Shown in pieces: positions 1 through 10,235 of a stretch of 64,000 bases of DNA. Every line of letters starts with the position of its first letter. Position 1 is the stretch's first letter. The stretch comes from Monocercomonoides exilis (lineage: Eukaryota; Preaxostyla; Oxymonadida; Polymastigidae): assembly GCA_001643675.2 (NCBI GenBank), contig LSRY02000013.1:932501-996500 (forward strand), in the 5' to 3' direction. A model generated the notes under the pieces. That model saw only the letters and a program-made list of their open reading frames with translations. It ran no database searches and had not been told where the DNA came from. The position numbers were made by a program, and so were the translations under genes.

Positions 1-1
1 A

Positions 2-514
2 TATAGAAGGAATCAATTTTCCACAGTGTTACAAAACGATTCAAAAATAAATACAATAGACACAAAAATTTCTGACCAAGTTATTACTGCAGTAAGAAGT
101 GCAATTAGAGGGGAGATATATCAAAAATCAAGTATTGAGATTGCAATTGTTGTCTTATCTGATGACGGAGGTGTTTATGCTGCATGTGTGAATGCTGCAT
201 GCCTTGCACTAACAGATGCAGGAGTCGAATTGCATTCACTTATTTGTGCCTGCAATGTTGCAATCTGCTCTGATTCTTTATCGGAAGCTTCAAAAGGAAT
301 TGAATATTATGTTGATCCTTCACTGGAAGTAATGAAAGATGCATCTGGATCAGTGTCAATTAGTTCCTTGTGGGATGTTAACGAGTTTCTCGAAAAAGAA
401 AAAAAAGAAAAGGAAGAACCTTCAAAAGAAGTTATTGTTGACATCAGAAAACCCACCATCACATCACTTCACACAGATGGAGTTCTCAAATCAGATGAAA
501 TCGATCAAGTTTGA
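2..514 (+). CDS. Exosome RNase PH-like subunit, RRP46/EXOSC5-type (5' partial)
   Basis: The frame is open from base 2, so the gene continues upstream of the window; the first in-frame GTG at 26 is not a convincing start. The protein carries the RNase PH-fold signature of exosome ring subunits: a beta-strand (IEIAIVVLSDDGG) followed by VYAACVNAACLALTDAGVEL, where the NAA..AL.DAG pattern matches RRP46/EXOSC5 best. Family knowledge: in eukaryotes this subunit is part of the catalytically inert hexameric ring that threads RNA to Rrp44/Rrp6 for 3'-5' decay and rRNA processing in nucleus and cytoplasm. The C-terminus is a charged Lys/Glu tail (about residues 120-135 of the visible part) not typical of the core fold. 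It ends in TGA at 512-514 and converges on RSP3. RRP41 or MTR3 are the alternatives; the DAGVEL motif with absent catalytic Asp context favours RRP46. Confidence 0.75.
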   Translation, partial: YRRNQFSTVLQNDSKINTIDTKISDQVITAVRSAIRGEIYQKSSIEIAIVVLSDDGGVYAACVNAACLALTDAGVELHSLICACNVAICSDSLSEASKGIEYYVDPSLEVMKDASGSVSISSLWDVNEFLEKEKKEKEEPSKEVIVDIRKPTITSLHTDGVLKSDEIDQV

Positions 515-862
515 TTGAAACATTGCGTTTTTTGTAACAAAAATTTCTATCTTATATGTAATATTTATTTTTGAATATTTATTTGACAGGCGATAGTTCT
601 GTGTTTGAGTGGATGCCAAAGCATAGGGAAAGTGATGAGAGATGTCATACTCACTTCGCATATCACTGAATAAACAATTTCAATTTCAATTCATTTTTTA
701 TTTCATAAAGCTTTATTTTTTTTTTTTTTTTTTTTTGAAAAAATAAGTATTTTTGATTGATTCATAAAAGTTTTCATAAAAACCTTCAGAAAAATGAAAA
801 AGAAAAGAAATAAAATATATGAAATGATTTAAGTATTCAAAAAAACAAACAAATTTTAATAA
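515..862. other. Convergent 3' intergenic region
   Basis: This is the space between two convergent stop codons (RRP46-like and RSP3). It is AT-rich, with a run of about 18 T at 719-736 and several AATAAA-like words. I see no gene in it. Confidence 0.5.
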
Positions 863-2459
863 TCAATTATCTTCCTCATCATCATTTTCCTCTTCTTCTT
901 CTCTTCCTTCATCTTCCTCCTCTCCTTCACCTTCACCTTCTTGTTCCTCCTCTTCTTCTAATTGTCTCAGCCTCTCTTCTTCTCTTCGTGTGCGTTCAAG
1001 TATCCTCTCTTGTTTCTCTCTTTCCTTTTGTTCCAATTCTTCCGCAATTCTCTTCTCTCTTTCTTCTCGTTTCATCACCAGCCTTTCTCTTTCCTCCTCT
1101 TTCTCCATCATCGACTGCTCAACCACTTTCTTCTGCTGCTCTTCAGCTGTCTGCTCTTCTTCACTTCCAATGCTCCTTCCTTCTGCAATTGCATAGCAAA
1201 GTGCCGTGTGCCTCTCTGCTCCTCGCCTAAGCGATGCCTCAAGAATTGACGAGACAAGCTGGCGAGCTGTCTGTCTTTGCTGCAGCTTCCGCTCAGTCTC
1301 ACCCAACAACCACGGGATAAATGTGCTTGTAAGCTGCTGCATACGAGCATCTGCAAAGAAGCCGGCTGATTGCAGCGAGCCATTCACGGCAGAAGGAAGC
1401 GATTTCAGCAAGTCGTGTGCAAAAGCCACAGCCATAACTTTGGATCCCACAACGCGCTCTTTCTCTTTCCTCTCTCGTTCTTGCGCCAAACGTCTTTCCT
1501 TCTCTTCCCATCTGCGGGCTTCTCTCTCCTCCTCCTCTCTGACAATACGTTCTTCTTCTTCTCTGCGCTCTCTCATTTCTTCGCGTGCCATTCTCATTCC
1601 TCTAATTTCCTCTTCTTCCATAACTTCAAGAAGTGATTGCTCCAAAGTCTTCCCAATCAAAACTTCCAAAAGCGGCTCACTAAAACAGAATTGTTTTATA
1701 TTTCAAAGGAGAATTGTAATGATAAATATTGATTTAAGTTTAATGATAATTCTCATCTTGCAAACCATTCAAAATCAAAATCAAAGAAATCATCATCAAT
1801 CTGAGTTCCTGCATCAACCCCGGTTTTAATGGGATTAAAGACAGGAACAGTTGGCTGATCAAGAAAATAATCTGTTTGAGTTTGTACATCAAACTCGGGC
1901 ACTTTATCTGAAAGTTCTTCAAGATATTGTTCAGTTTGAACATCTAAAAATATTTGAATATAAATCATTATTTTTTCATGCTCTTAAGAAGGAGCGTCAA
2001 ACCTATATGAACACGTCCAGGAATCACAGCAGCTTCAGAATCAATTTGTTGAAAAATATCTTCCTCTCTTTTTTGAATACGACGGGTTCGTTTCATTGTT
2101 GCTTTTTTCAAACGCTGAGCTTCTTCTTCTGCATTCTAAAAGTCAAACGAGAAGTTTGACAATAAACGAAGGATCAACAAGCATAAAATTAATAAATTTT
2201 GAAATCGAAATGCATTTCATGAAGAGTTAACGAACAATTGGACCAATGTGTGGTGCATATGTATTTCCTCTTTTTATGCGTCTATCGAACATCATATTAC
2301 CATACCCCCGTTGTCCTTCGCTACAGAAAAATAAAACAAATATATAAATGATTCTGTTTTAGTAAGCGTGTTTACAAACTTTTGTCCAGGAGTACGATAT
2401 TTAACTTGAGTTTGCACAGCTTGTGGTGCACTTGAATAAGAATATTGAGCGTTTTGCAT
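863..2459 (-). CDS. RSPH3: Radial spoke protein 3 homologue, five exons
   Basis: Spliced by eye as exons 2459-2380, 2320-2232, 2128-2003, 1943-1766 and 1679-863, giving about 429 aa. All four donors begin GTT (GTTTGT, GTTAAC, GTTTGA, GTTTGC) and the phases join cleanly. The family blocks appear in order: the Tyr/Ser-rich start (QYSYSSAP), NMMFDRRIKRGNTYAP, DVQTEQYLEEL, DVQTQTDYFLDQP, KTGVDAGTQI, FDFDFE, then VLIGKTLEQSLLEVMEEEE and a long Glu/Arg coiled coil. Family knowledge: RSP3 dimers anchor the radial spoke to the A-tubule and bind PKA regulatory subunits (A-kinase anchor); it acts in the axoneme of motile flagella. The far C-terminus is a run of about 40 Glu/Gly/Asp residues, a local expansion. 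The acceptor of exon 3 could also lie 10 bases upstream. Confidence 0.9.
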
Positions 2460-2677
2460 AGCTTCTCAGGCAAGCAGTTGAAAACCGATAATGCCCACTA
2501 TTTTTTTTGTCAGAAAAATTGGATGGAATGATTGAAACAAATAATCTATGCATCGTTGTTTGCAATGAAAAACAAAACAAAAATTGAAAGAGAATAAAAA
2601 ATTCTTCAAGTCTTTCATTCGAATGAATAAAATATTATAGGTTTAGTGAATGATATACTTTTGTTTGCTCAAGTTTG

Positions 2678-4927
2678 ATGCAAGATTTACAAGACGATGA
2701 CGAAGCATTGAACAGAGCTTTAATGCTTTCATTTCAAGTGGATAGGCAACTTGATAGAGATGATGAGACCATTCAAATTGGACTGGTGAATATTTTAGAT
2801 ATTTTTCCAGATATTGATGACGAGTTTGCAATAAATTTGCTTGTTGAAAATTCCACAAAACCAAATATGCTTGAAATAGTCATTGAAATGATTACAAATT
2901 TGGGAGATGATTATCCAAAAAAAGAAATTGAAGCATCAAGTGATGTTGATTTTTCTGCACCATCCGAGCAAATTCCAACTCCTCCTGCTGAACCGGTTGA
3001 CTTTCAAGAATTTAAGACGTTAGTTAAAGATCAAGATGCTCGAAGTGCAAAATCGTATCTATTTCACGCCTTTCCATTTTATGATAATACTATTCATTCA
3101 ACTGTGTTGGAATTTTACAAATATCATATCACTCCTTCATGGTGCTTTTTATGGAATTTGCATTGCAAATTGGAAGAAGCTATTTTGGATTTGGAAGGTT
3201 GTAATTTGATTACGAAAAGTGTCAATTGCTCTTCGCCTCTCAAATCTGAAAAGCAAAGTCCAAGTCCTCTTTCCGTAACGTCATCTCCAAATAGATCCTC
3301 TCCTCCACCTCTTTTACCTCCACTTCCTCAATCCCCAAATCTTCGAGGGTGCCAGCTGAGTCAATCAAAAAAAATTAAAAGATTCTTATCAATATCACCT
3401 CCACTGGAATCCTCCCCTCTTAAAAGCTATTCCACTTCTCCATCGTTTCATGATATCACAGCTACTGCATCTACAGCTCAATGTTATACTGCACCTCCGT
3501 CTTCCTGCTCTCCTTCATCTTCTTCGCCAGTTTCATATTCACCTTCACCTTCACCAACACTTCCATCATCATCCGCAATCACACCACCTTCTTCCAGTCT
3601 GTCATCTTCATTCATATTCCTTCCTCCGCCTGTGGCCAAAGAGCCTCCCATCACAGAAAGCAGACTTCTAGCAGCGCAAATAAAGCCGTCTCTGCCTATT
3701 TCTCCGCTGGATGATTCAACATTCAGTGAAGAGTTTCTCCGAGAGCTGAAGGCGTTACGGATCATTCAGGAGAAGAAAGTGAAGGAGCGTGCGGAGAAGA
3801 TGCAGCTGCGGAGTGAGGTGTGGCTGGTGCGCGAGCGAATGCGCAGGATTGAGGAAAGGAAGAAAAAGAAAGAGAGAGGCGAGACGGTTGAGGAAGATGA
3901 CTCAGACCTGGTTGAAATATTGCTCAACAAGTTCGACGAAGTGTATCCAGACAAAAGTTTGTTTTGTTCATCGTCATCTACCTCTTCCTCCTCCTCCTCT
4001 TCCTCTTCCTCTTCCTCTTCCTCTTCCTCTCTCTTCTTCTCTCCGCCTGTGATTGAGTCTCCTGAGGACCTCGCCTTCTGGGAGTGTTCCATCTGCTTTG
4101 AAGAGGAGCGTGTCTTCTCAGAGAAAGTGCTCTGCGACGAAGGCCACGCTGTCTGCCGGAGCTGCGTCAAGTCGATCGTGGAGCAAGCCATTTCGCTAGG
4201 CGAGCCCGTCATTAAGTGCCCGTGCTGTCCGAACGGCAGCAGTCACCAGGTGTACTCCGAGGCAGCGGTGAAGCAGGCGCTGCAGTTCGACACGACAGAC
4301 CTGTATGAGAAGTGGTCGCAGCTGATGGCGTCGCACAACGTGCGGATGTCCGGCCTCCCGTGCTACAACTGCCCGTTCTGCATCTACGCAGAGGCGTTCG
4401 ATAGGCAGGACGAGATTCCGCCTGTTTTCCACTGCCAAAACCCGAGCTGCGGCAAAGTCATCTGCACGCTCTGCAACAAAGAGGCGCATGAAGGTGGGCC
4501 GGAGGACTGCCCAGTCTTTCAGGAGAAAGAGAGAGAAGACTCGCTGGCGCACTATATTGAGCAGGCGATCGATGAGACGTGGATCCGCTACTGCCCGCGG
4601 TGCAGGAAGGCGATTGTGAAGGACGGCGGGTGCAACCACATCCGGTGCCAGTGCGAGTTCAACTTCTGCTCGATCTGCCGGCAGCCCATCGACCAGGACA
4701 ACCCTTCGACGCATTTCGGGCAGGCACCGACGTTCTGCAAGCAGTACACTGACCAGGAAGAGGACGATGAGAGGGAGCTGATGGCGGCTGCGAGGAAAGC
4801 GGAGGCAGAGTGGAAGGCGAGGCACCCGGAGTATCAGGGCGAGTCGGAGAGGGTGAAGCAGCTGGCGAGGCAGATTCTGAGGAAGAAGAGAGGGGAAGAT
4901 GTGGATGTTGGGAATGCTTCTGGTTAG
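2678..4927 (+). CDS. RBR (RING-IBR-RING) E3 ubiquitin ligase, RNF216/TRIAD3-like
   Basis: Single-exon gene of 749 aa; ATG 2678 is the first Met of the frame. The N-terminus shows a possible ubiquitin-interacting motif (DDEALNRALMLSF, residues 7-19) and a CUE-like stretch (ILDIFPDIDDEFAINLL). A Ser/Pro-rich linker follows (about 180-330), then a coiled coil and a poly-Ser run. RING1 begins near residue 470 (CSICFEEE ... CRSC ... CPCC), the IBR near 565 (CPFC ... HCQNPSCGKVICTLC) and RING2 near 637 (RYCPRC ... GGCNH ... CQCEFNFCSIC). Cys652 in GGCNH sits where RBR enzymes carry the thioester-forming cysteine (family knowledge), so it is predicted to be active. The segment order and the spacing of RING2 resemble RNF216. 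Base composition changes sharply: the first half is AT-rich and the RBR part is GC-rich, although the frame is continuous. Confidence 0.88.
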   Translation: MQDLQDDDEALNRALMLSFQVDRQLDRDDETIQIGLVNILDIFPDIDDEFAINLLVENSTKPNMLEIVIEMITNLGDDYPKKEIEASSDVDFSAPSEQIPTPPAEPVDFQEFKTLVKDQDARSAKSYLFHAFPFYDNTIHSTVLEFYKYHITPSWCFLWNLHCKLEEAILDLEGCNLITKSVNCSSPLKSEKQSPSPLSVTSSPNRSSPPPLLPPLPQSPNLRGCQLSQSKKIKRFLSISPPLESSPLKSYSTSPSFHDITATASTAQCYTAPPSSCSPSSSSPVSYSPSPSPTLPSSSAITPPSSSLSSSFIFLPPPVAKEPPITESRLLAAQIKPSLPISPLDDSTFSEEFLRELKALRIIQEKKVKERAEKMQLRSEVWLVRERMRRIEERKKKKERGETVEEDDSDLVEILLNKFDEVYPDKSLFCSSSSTSSSSSSSSSSSSSSSSLFFSPPVIESPEDLAFWECSICFEEERVFSEKVLCDEGHAVCRSCVKSIVEQAISLGEPVIKCPCCPNGSSHQVYSEAAVKQALQFDTTDLYEKWSQLMASHNVRMSGLPCYNCPFCIYAEAFDRQDEIPPVFHCQNPSCGKVICTLCNKEAHEGGPEDCPVFQEKEREDSLAHYIEQAIDETWIRYCPRCRKAIVKDGGCNHIRCQCEFNFCSICRQPIDQDNPSTHFGQAPTFCKQYTDQEEDDERELMAAARKAEAEWKARHPEYQGESERVKQLARQILRKKRGEDVDVGNASG

Positions 4928-5896
4928 AAGTTGATTTCTTTTCTTTTTTTTTATAAAATGGAATATCAATTTAATTTTTTGTTTTGTTTTTTGAATGTAA
5001 TTTTTATTTTATTTGTTATTTTTCCTTTTTTTTTTCATGAACACAGAAAGACTTTGTTGTTATTGGAATGCATATACTTGCAAAGGTTATTGGGAAGATT
5101 TGTCAACGTTATTGTTATGTTTAGTTTTGTTTATTTAATTGTTATCTTTTTTTGAGTTTTCTATTGCTTCTAATTATTTTCAAGCATTTATTTTTGACTT
5201 CACATTTTGGCAAATAAAAATTTGGCATTTTTTGAGCAATGCCCCAGAATAAATAAACTTTTTTGTTTCTTTTTTGAATCGAAAGATTATATTTATTAAA
5301 AAAGACAGCTACATCGAAATGCTTTTACTAAATGTTGCAGAATGAGTTTGAGATTTAAGTTCAGATTTTTTGATAGTCTTTTGTGTGTTGAGTTGTGAAG
5401 TCTTATTCATTTTCAAATATTTTTTTTTCCTGAAATGTGTCAAACGAATTATTGTATCTATGATAACGTATATTGATAGGGTCATATTTTTATTGGGGTT
5501 CAATAAAGATATGACGTATTTTTTCAAAGTCAAAAATTAGAGAATGAATAAAAAAGCAATGAATCCTTTTAGAAAAAATCATCGTTATAAATTCCTAAAT
5601 TCTCGTTTTGAACAATTTATAGAACAAGAGCTTGTAAGCAGGTCATAAAGGCTTGACTCAAGATTTTTGGAAATTTTTTTGGAAGTTAGAAAAAGAAGAA
5701 TATTGAATGAAATCACTTTTCCATATCACTTAATCTTCACATTTGACTTCAACGATGTTTTTTTATTCTCTTTAATGAGATTAACATCGCAATTAATCAA
5801 TCATAGCTGCCTATCCATTCATTCAATATTCGAAAGCTTTAATTTATTAAACAGTCAATTCTTGAAATATGATGAATATCTCTTTCATTTCATTGT
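4928..5896. other. Convergent intergenic region
   Basis: AT-rich DNA between the ends of the RBR ligase and the importin-alpha gene. There are only short chance frames and I see no gene, RNA or repeat structure. Confidence 0.4.
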
Positions 5897-8800
5897 TCAC
5901 ACATCACATTCCATATGCTGCATTGCACTCAAAACATCTCCACACAAATCTGATGCCACACGCTCCTGAGCAAAATAATCGCTTTCATCTTGATCGTCTT
6001 CAAAAACAACACTTGTACTGACTTCTTTGTCTTCTTCCATTCCCACACTTTCGCTCAACTCATCTTTGTTTCTCTCTCCAATGCCATCTTCCTCTTCGTC
6101 TTTGTTTTCATCTATTTCCTCCTCATAAGCAAGCAGACGGCGTTCTGCCTGTTTTTCCCTCATCCTCATATACGGAATCACATACTTCTTCATCACAATC
6201 TCCATAACAATTCTACATTTCCCTCCATTCTCCGCCCATCCAGCTTCTCTCCAGTAAAGCGACAGGAATTCATCACAGCGTGTGGCCTCCAGCTTCTTGA
6301 GAACTGGATTTTCTGCATCGCACAAGGGAAAGCTGTCAATAAGCGTGTCTTCCAGTCGAAAGGGAGGATCCAGCGAAGAAGCAGAAAGCGGAGCATTTGA
6401 ACTGATCTCCGTCCATTCAAACTCACTTGACAGAGGAAAAGCAGTCAGCAGCTTCGAGTAGTCGTCAATCAGAGGAGCTGTTTGTGTTCTTCGTCCAACT
6501 CGAAGCTCGAACAACAGAATCAACATTGCCTCTTCAACTGATTCGATTCCTTCGCTCCAGTCAAGTTGCATTTCGCGTTCAGCACTGCCAAAACGCCTGT
6601 CAAATTGAACTCTCTCGCTCTTGCTGCCTTCCAATGAATTACTTGTATTATATTTTTCAACAAAAATTTCTTCTTCTTCTCCTCCTCCTTCTCCTCCTTC
6701 CATTTCATCATCCAAACCATCTTCCTTTCCAAAATTCCATTCATTCCTTCTCGTTTTTCTGCGTCTATGTTCCATCTTCCCCTCCATTTTAATACCAAAA
6801 TCATCATATTTTGTCATTGAATCATTTTCATCCTCAAAACATCCAAAAAGCGGAACTGTATGCTCAGCCAGTGAACGCTTCAGATGTTTGTGTCGCTTCT
6901 GCCTTTCCTTCCAGTCGCGAAGCAGAAAATAGCAGACAGCCGAAGCCACGTCGTGTTGAACAAACAGAATCCTCAGCTTCGCCTCGCAGTCTGCCAGCAG
7001 CAGAAGCAGATGGACACACTGCTGAAGAAGAGAAAACGGTACTTTCTCAGCAAATTGTGATTCCTCTGGTTGTGTTTCTTTCTCTTTTTCTTCCTCTTTC
7101 TCATCGTTGCCCTTCTCCTTTTCCTTCTCCTTCTCCTCATTCTCTTCAGAAGAGATTGAGCTATGCGAATGACTGTGGTGTCTGTGATTTCTGTGCTTGC
7201 TTCCTCTTCCGCTGCAACTTCTATTGCTGCTATGCTTTTTGTGGCTGGAGTGTCTCGATCCATCAATCAGCAGCTTGCACAGCAGCTGCAGCGAGAAAGG
7301 TTGAATAAGCAGCCGATCAGCAAATCTCTTTGAGTTTATGTCATTTAATTCATTTGCAGGTGATGATGCTATAGAAGTTGGAGATCTTTTGACTGACTCT
7401 GTTGCAATGTTGATGAGAGACCAAAGAGCTGCCTGCTTCAAAGTGGAGAACCCGTCGAATGAGAGTGTGCGAAATAAGATTGTTGGTGCATTCATTCGGC
7501 ACAGAAGCTGATGTTCAGAATAAATATCAGAGAGAAAATGTATAAAAGAATAATATCATGAAAAACAAAAAATTAAAATGAAAAATAAAATGAAAAATAA
7601 AATGAAAAATAAAATGAAAAATAAATAAAATAAAATAAAAATATTTATATTTTTTAAAAAATAACCAGAATAAAACATCAAATAAAATAAAAATAATATC
7701 TCACTCAAACCAAAGAACATACATCTGCATAAGCAGGTTCTTCCTTCAGGGCAATGATTCCAAGTGTCAGCAGCATCTGATAGTATGCCTCTTCACATGC
7801 GGTATGTTGCATCACAAACAGGAAAATTGGGAAAAAAGAAGGACGAGCAACAAAAGCCTAACAAATACAGGTGAAAAGAAAACATTTGGAAAAAAAAATG
7901 AATAAATTCATATTCACAAAAAATTGTTCATAATTATTATAAAATAAAAATAAAACAGAAATTTAATCAAAGTATTAAGAAAGTCAAATACTGCGCATAC
8001 ATTTAAAACCAAGTGCGATGAGTGGCACAACGCATTAATTGCATCCAAAACATACAACAAGATTTTGTACACTTTCCTTTCAATCGTCCCGACTCCTTCA
8101 ATCTTCGCTTCTTCATCGTCCAATTCAAACACCCACGAGTCATTCTTTTGTGCTTTTTTGAACAGATTGTTGCTGAATTCATTGGCATCTGACAAACTTT
8201 CATCTTCATCAATGCCAACTTCACCTTCATCAATGCCAACTTCATCATAATCATCACATTCATTTTTATCTTGTTTAATTTCCTTTTCAGATTTCAATTC
8301 GTTTTCAGCCATCAAGTCGTTGTCTGATATGCTTTGGATTGTAACGTCCGCTTTCTGAATGCATCTTTCTTTTCTCTTCGCCTCCAGCTTAGCCAATTCA
8401 GGAATGAAAAAAGGAAGAGACAAAAGAGCCGTCAAATGTGGCACAAGCATCGCGAATTTTGAGAAAAACAGCGAATATTCGTCGGAATGTGCTTCGAGCT
8501 GTGTGAATTCCTGTGAATCGGAAGAGACAAGCGAAGAAGAAGGCTTTTCGGTCAAAATTCTTGCCTTTGAAGAGCAGCTGCTGGTATGCACTGGATTGAA
8601 GTGGTGGTCGAGAAGGAGGTTGCGAACAAGCCACAGAATCATTTTCAGCAGACTTAAGTTATTTCTCATGCTGTTGATTGGCCTTTTAGCAAAAATTTCT
8701 TCTTTATTTTTTTCTTCTTTGATTGTGGATCCATCGATATAAAACGATTTTTCAGCTGCTGAACCCCATTCTGCAACGGAGCATTTGAAAAAAAGTGCGT

Positions 8801-9848
8801 TTATTCCTTCAAATTCGTTTGAGTTCTCCGCATTTGATGGACTAAGTTTGTTTGCTTCTCTTTCAGCATTTATCAAAAGGATTTCGTCCATCAGGCAAGC
8901 CATGCAATTTTTCAAGGCATATAAAACCGACTCCAAAATTCCCTCTTTACAGACAAGAATGTTCCGCTCCTCTGAATTTTCTTCTCCTCCAGCCACATTT
9001 GCAAACATCCAGAAAGCCTTGAAATACATATCATTAAACAACAAGATTTTTGAAATGAGAAAAAAAAATCTTGTCAATACCTGATTTTGCATAGACAAAA
9101 TCGGAGATTTCGTATATTGAATGATAATTGGAAAGCAGCCAGATAAGAACAACTGATGACTAAAATTGTCGTTATCTTGTCCAGCTTTGAGAGTTGAATG
9201 ATTATGATTACGTTGAAGAAAAAATGATAAAAAATATATGCAAACCTATGTTTGTGAAACACCAAAGCACGGTGAACTGTTTTGGATTTTGCAACGAATA
9301 AAAAATTACAAATTATAAAATGCATAAAATACTTGTAAATGAGACTGCTCCTTTGATGTTAAGATTTTGCATAATTTATGTGTCAATGAACTTTGCAATA
9401 AATTTGCAATGAAAGCTTCATTATCTAAAGAAAAATGTAATTAAAGAAAACTTTAAGTGATCATCAACAAAAAAATGCATAAGCAAACGATGTGATGTGA
9501 CATTTATTAAGTTTTTCAGTACAGCTCTTAAATTGCTGGTTTCAAAACTTTCCAATTGATCAATCCAATTGTTTGCTTGAATTGTCTGCATTATGAACAT
9601 AAATGGAATATTCATTATTTGTTGCGAAGAAAACAGAAATGAAAAATAAATCAAACTATCTCCAAAGAATTTTTACCTCGTTTGTGCACGTGTTTTATTC
9701 TTCGTTGATGATTCAGAAGAGATGAACGAAATCTTAATCTCAATGAATTAACATCAAATTCCTGCTTTTTTCGTTCCAAATTCGGGCTTCTTATTCTTGA
9801 AAAATATTCAAAACGTTTGTTTAAGCGGTCATGTGCGTATGCGCTCAT
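5897..9848 (-). CDS. Importin-alpha-like armadillo protein, expanded, eight exons
   Basis: Spliced by eye as 9848-9677, 9575-9489, 9424-9333, 9276-9246, 9184-9081, 9017-8001, 7857-7723 and 7507-5897; phases agree and the total is about 1082 aa. The N-terminus is an importin-beta-binding (IBB)-like segment: HDRLNKRFEYF ... LERKKQEFDVNSLRLRFRSSL ... HQRRIKHVHKR. Armadillo repeats with the importin-alpha Trp/Asn ladder follow: VLWCFTNIAAGQDN, AFWMFANVAGGEEN and AALWSLINIATES. Family knowledge: importin-alpha binds nuclear localisation signals and importin-beta for nuclear import. Usual length is about 500-550 aa; here long Ser/Glu/Asp-rich insertions interrupt the repeats, chiefly in exons 6 and 8 (a charged stretch with His/Ser/Arg and Glu/Lys runs). 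Intron 7 contains a 12-bp tandem repeat. It may be a divergent paralogue rather than the main importin-alpha. Confidence 0.78.
7577..7624. repeat. 12-bp tandem repeat inside importin-alpha intron
   Basis: The word ATGAAAAATAAA is repeated about four times in a row, followed by related AATAAAAT words. It lies between exons 7 and 8 of the importin-alpha-like gene. Confidence 0.8.
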
Positions 9849-9914
9849 ACAAAACCTTTGAATATCTTTCAAATTCCAGTTTCAAAACACTGATTAAACT
9901 TTTATGGGCCAGAT

Positions 9915-9954
<40 letters not shown>

Positions 9955-10235
9955 ATATATCTAACTTCTTTGTGATGGTAGTTGTCTCACACAACTGAAC
10001 AAAAAACAGCCACTTGATTTCAGATTCTCATTTTCAAATCTGCTTGAGAAAAAATATAATTTAATTACAATTATCTTCGTTGAAAACAAAATTTAACTCT
10101 CCTTTCCTGAAATTAATAAACGACGTGATTCGGAAAAAAAAAAAATCATCTCTGTGAAGGATTTTCTTTTGCTCAATAATCATAGATATTGAATGCCCTT
10201 TATTAAAAAATTAAAGAAATAATTGAATCAAAAAA
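9849..10235. promoter_or_regulatory. Divergent promoter region with poly(T) run
   Basis: Region between the start codons of the importin-alpha-like gene (-) and the next gene (+), so it should hold both promoters. A T homopolymer of about 34 bases lies at 9919-9953. I see no TATA box or other recognisable element. Confidence 0.4.

Noticed and set aside
4196-4969. 257-codon minus-strand frame opposite the RBR domain
   Set aside because: Shadow of the GC-rich coding region; the plus strand carries all RING and IBR cysteines.
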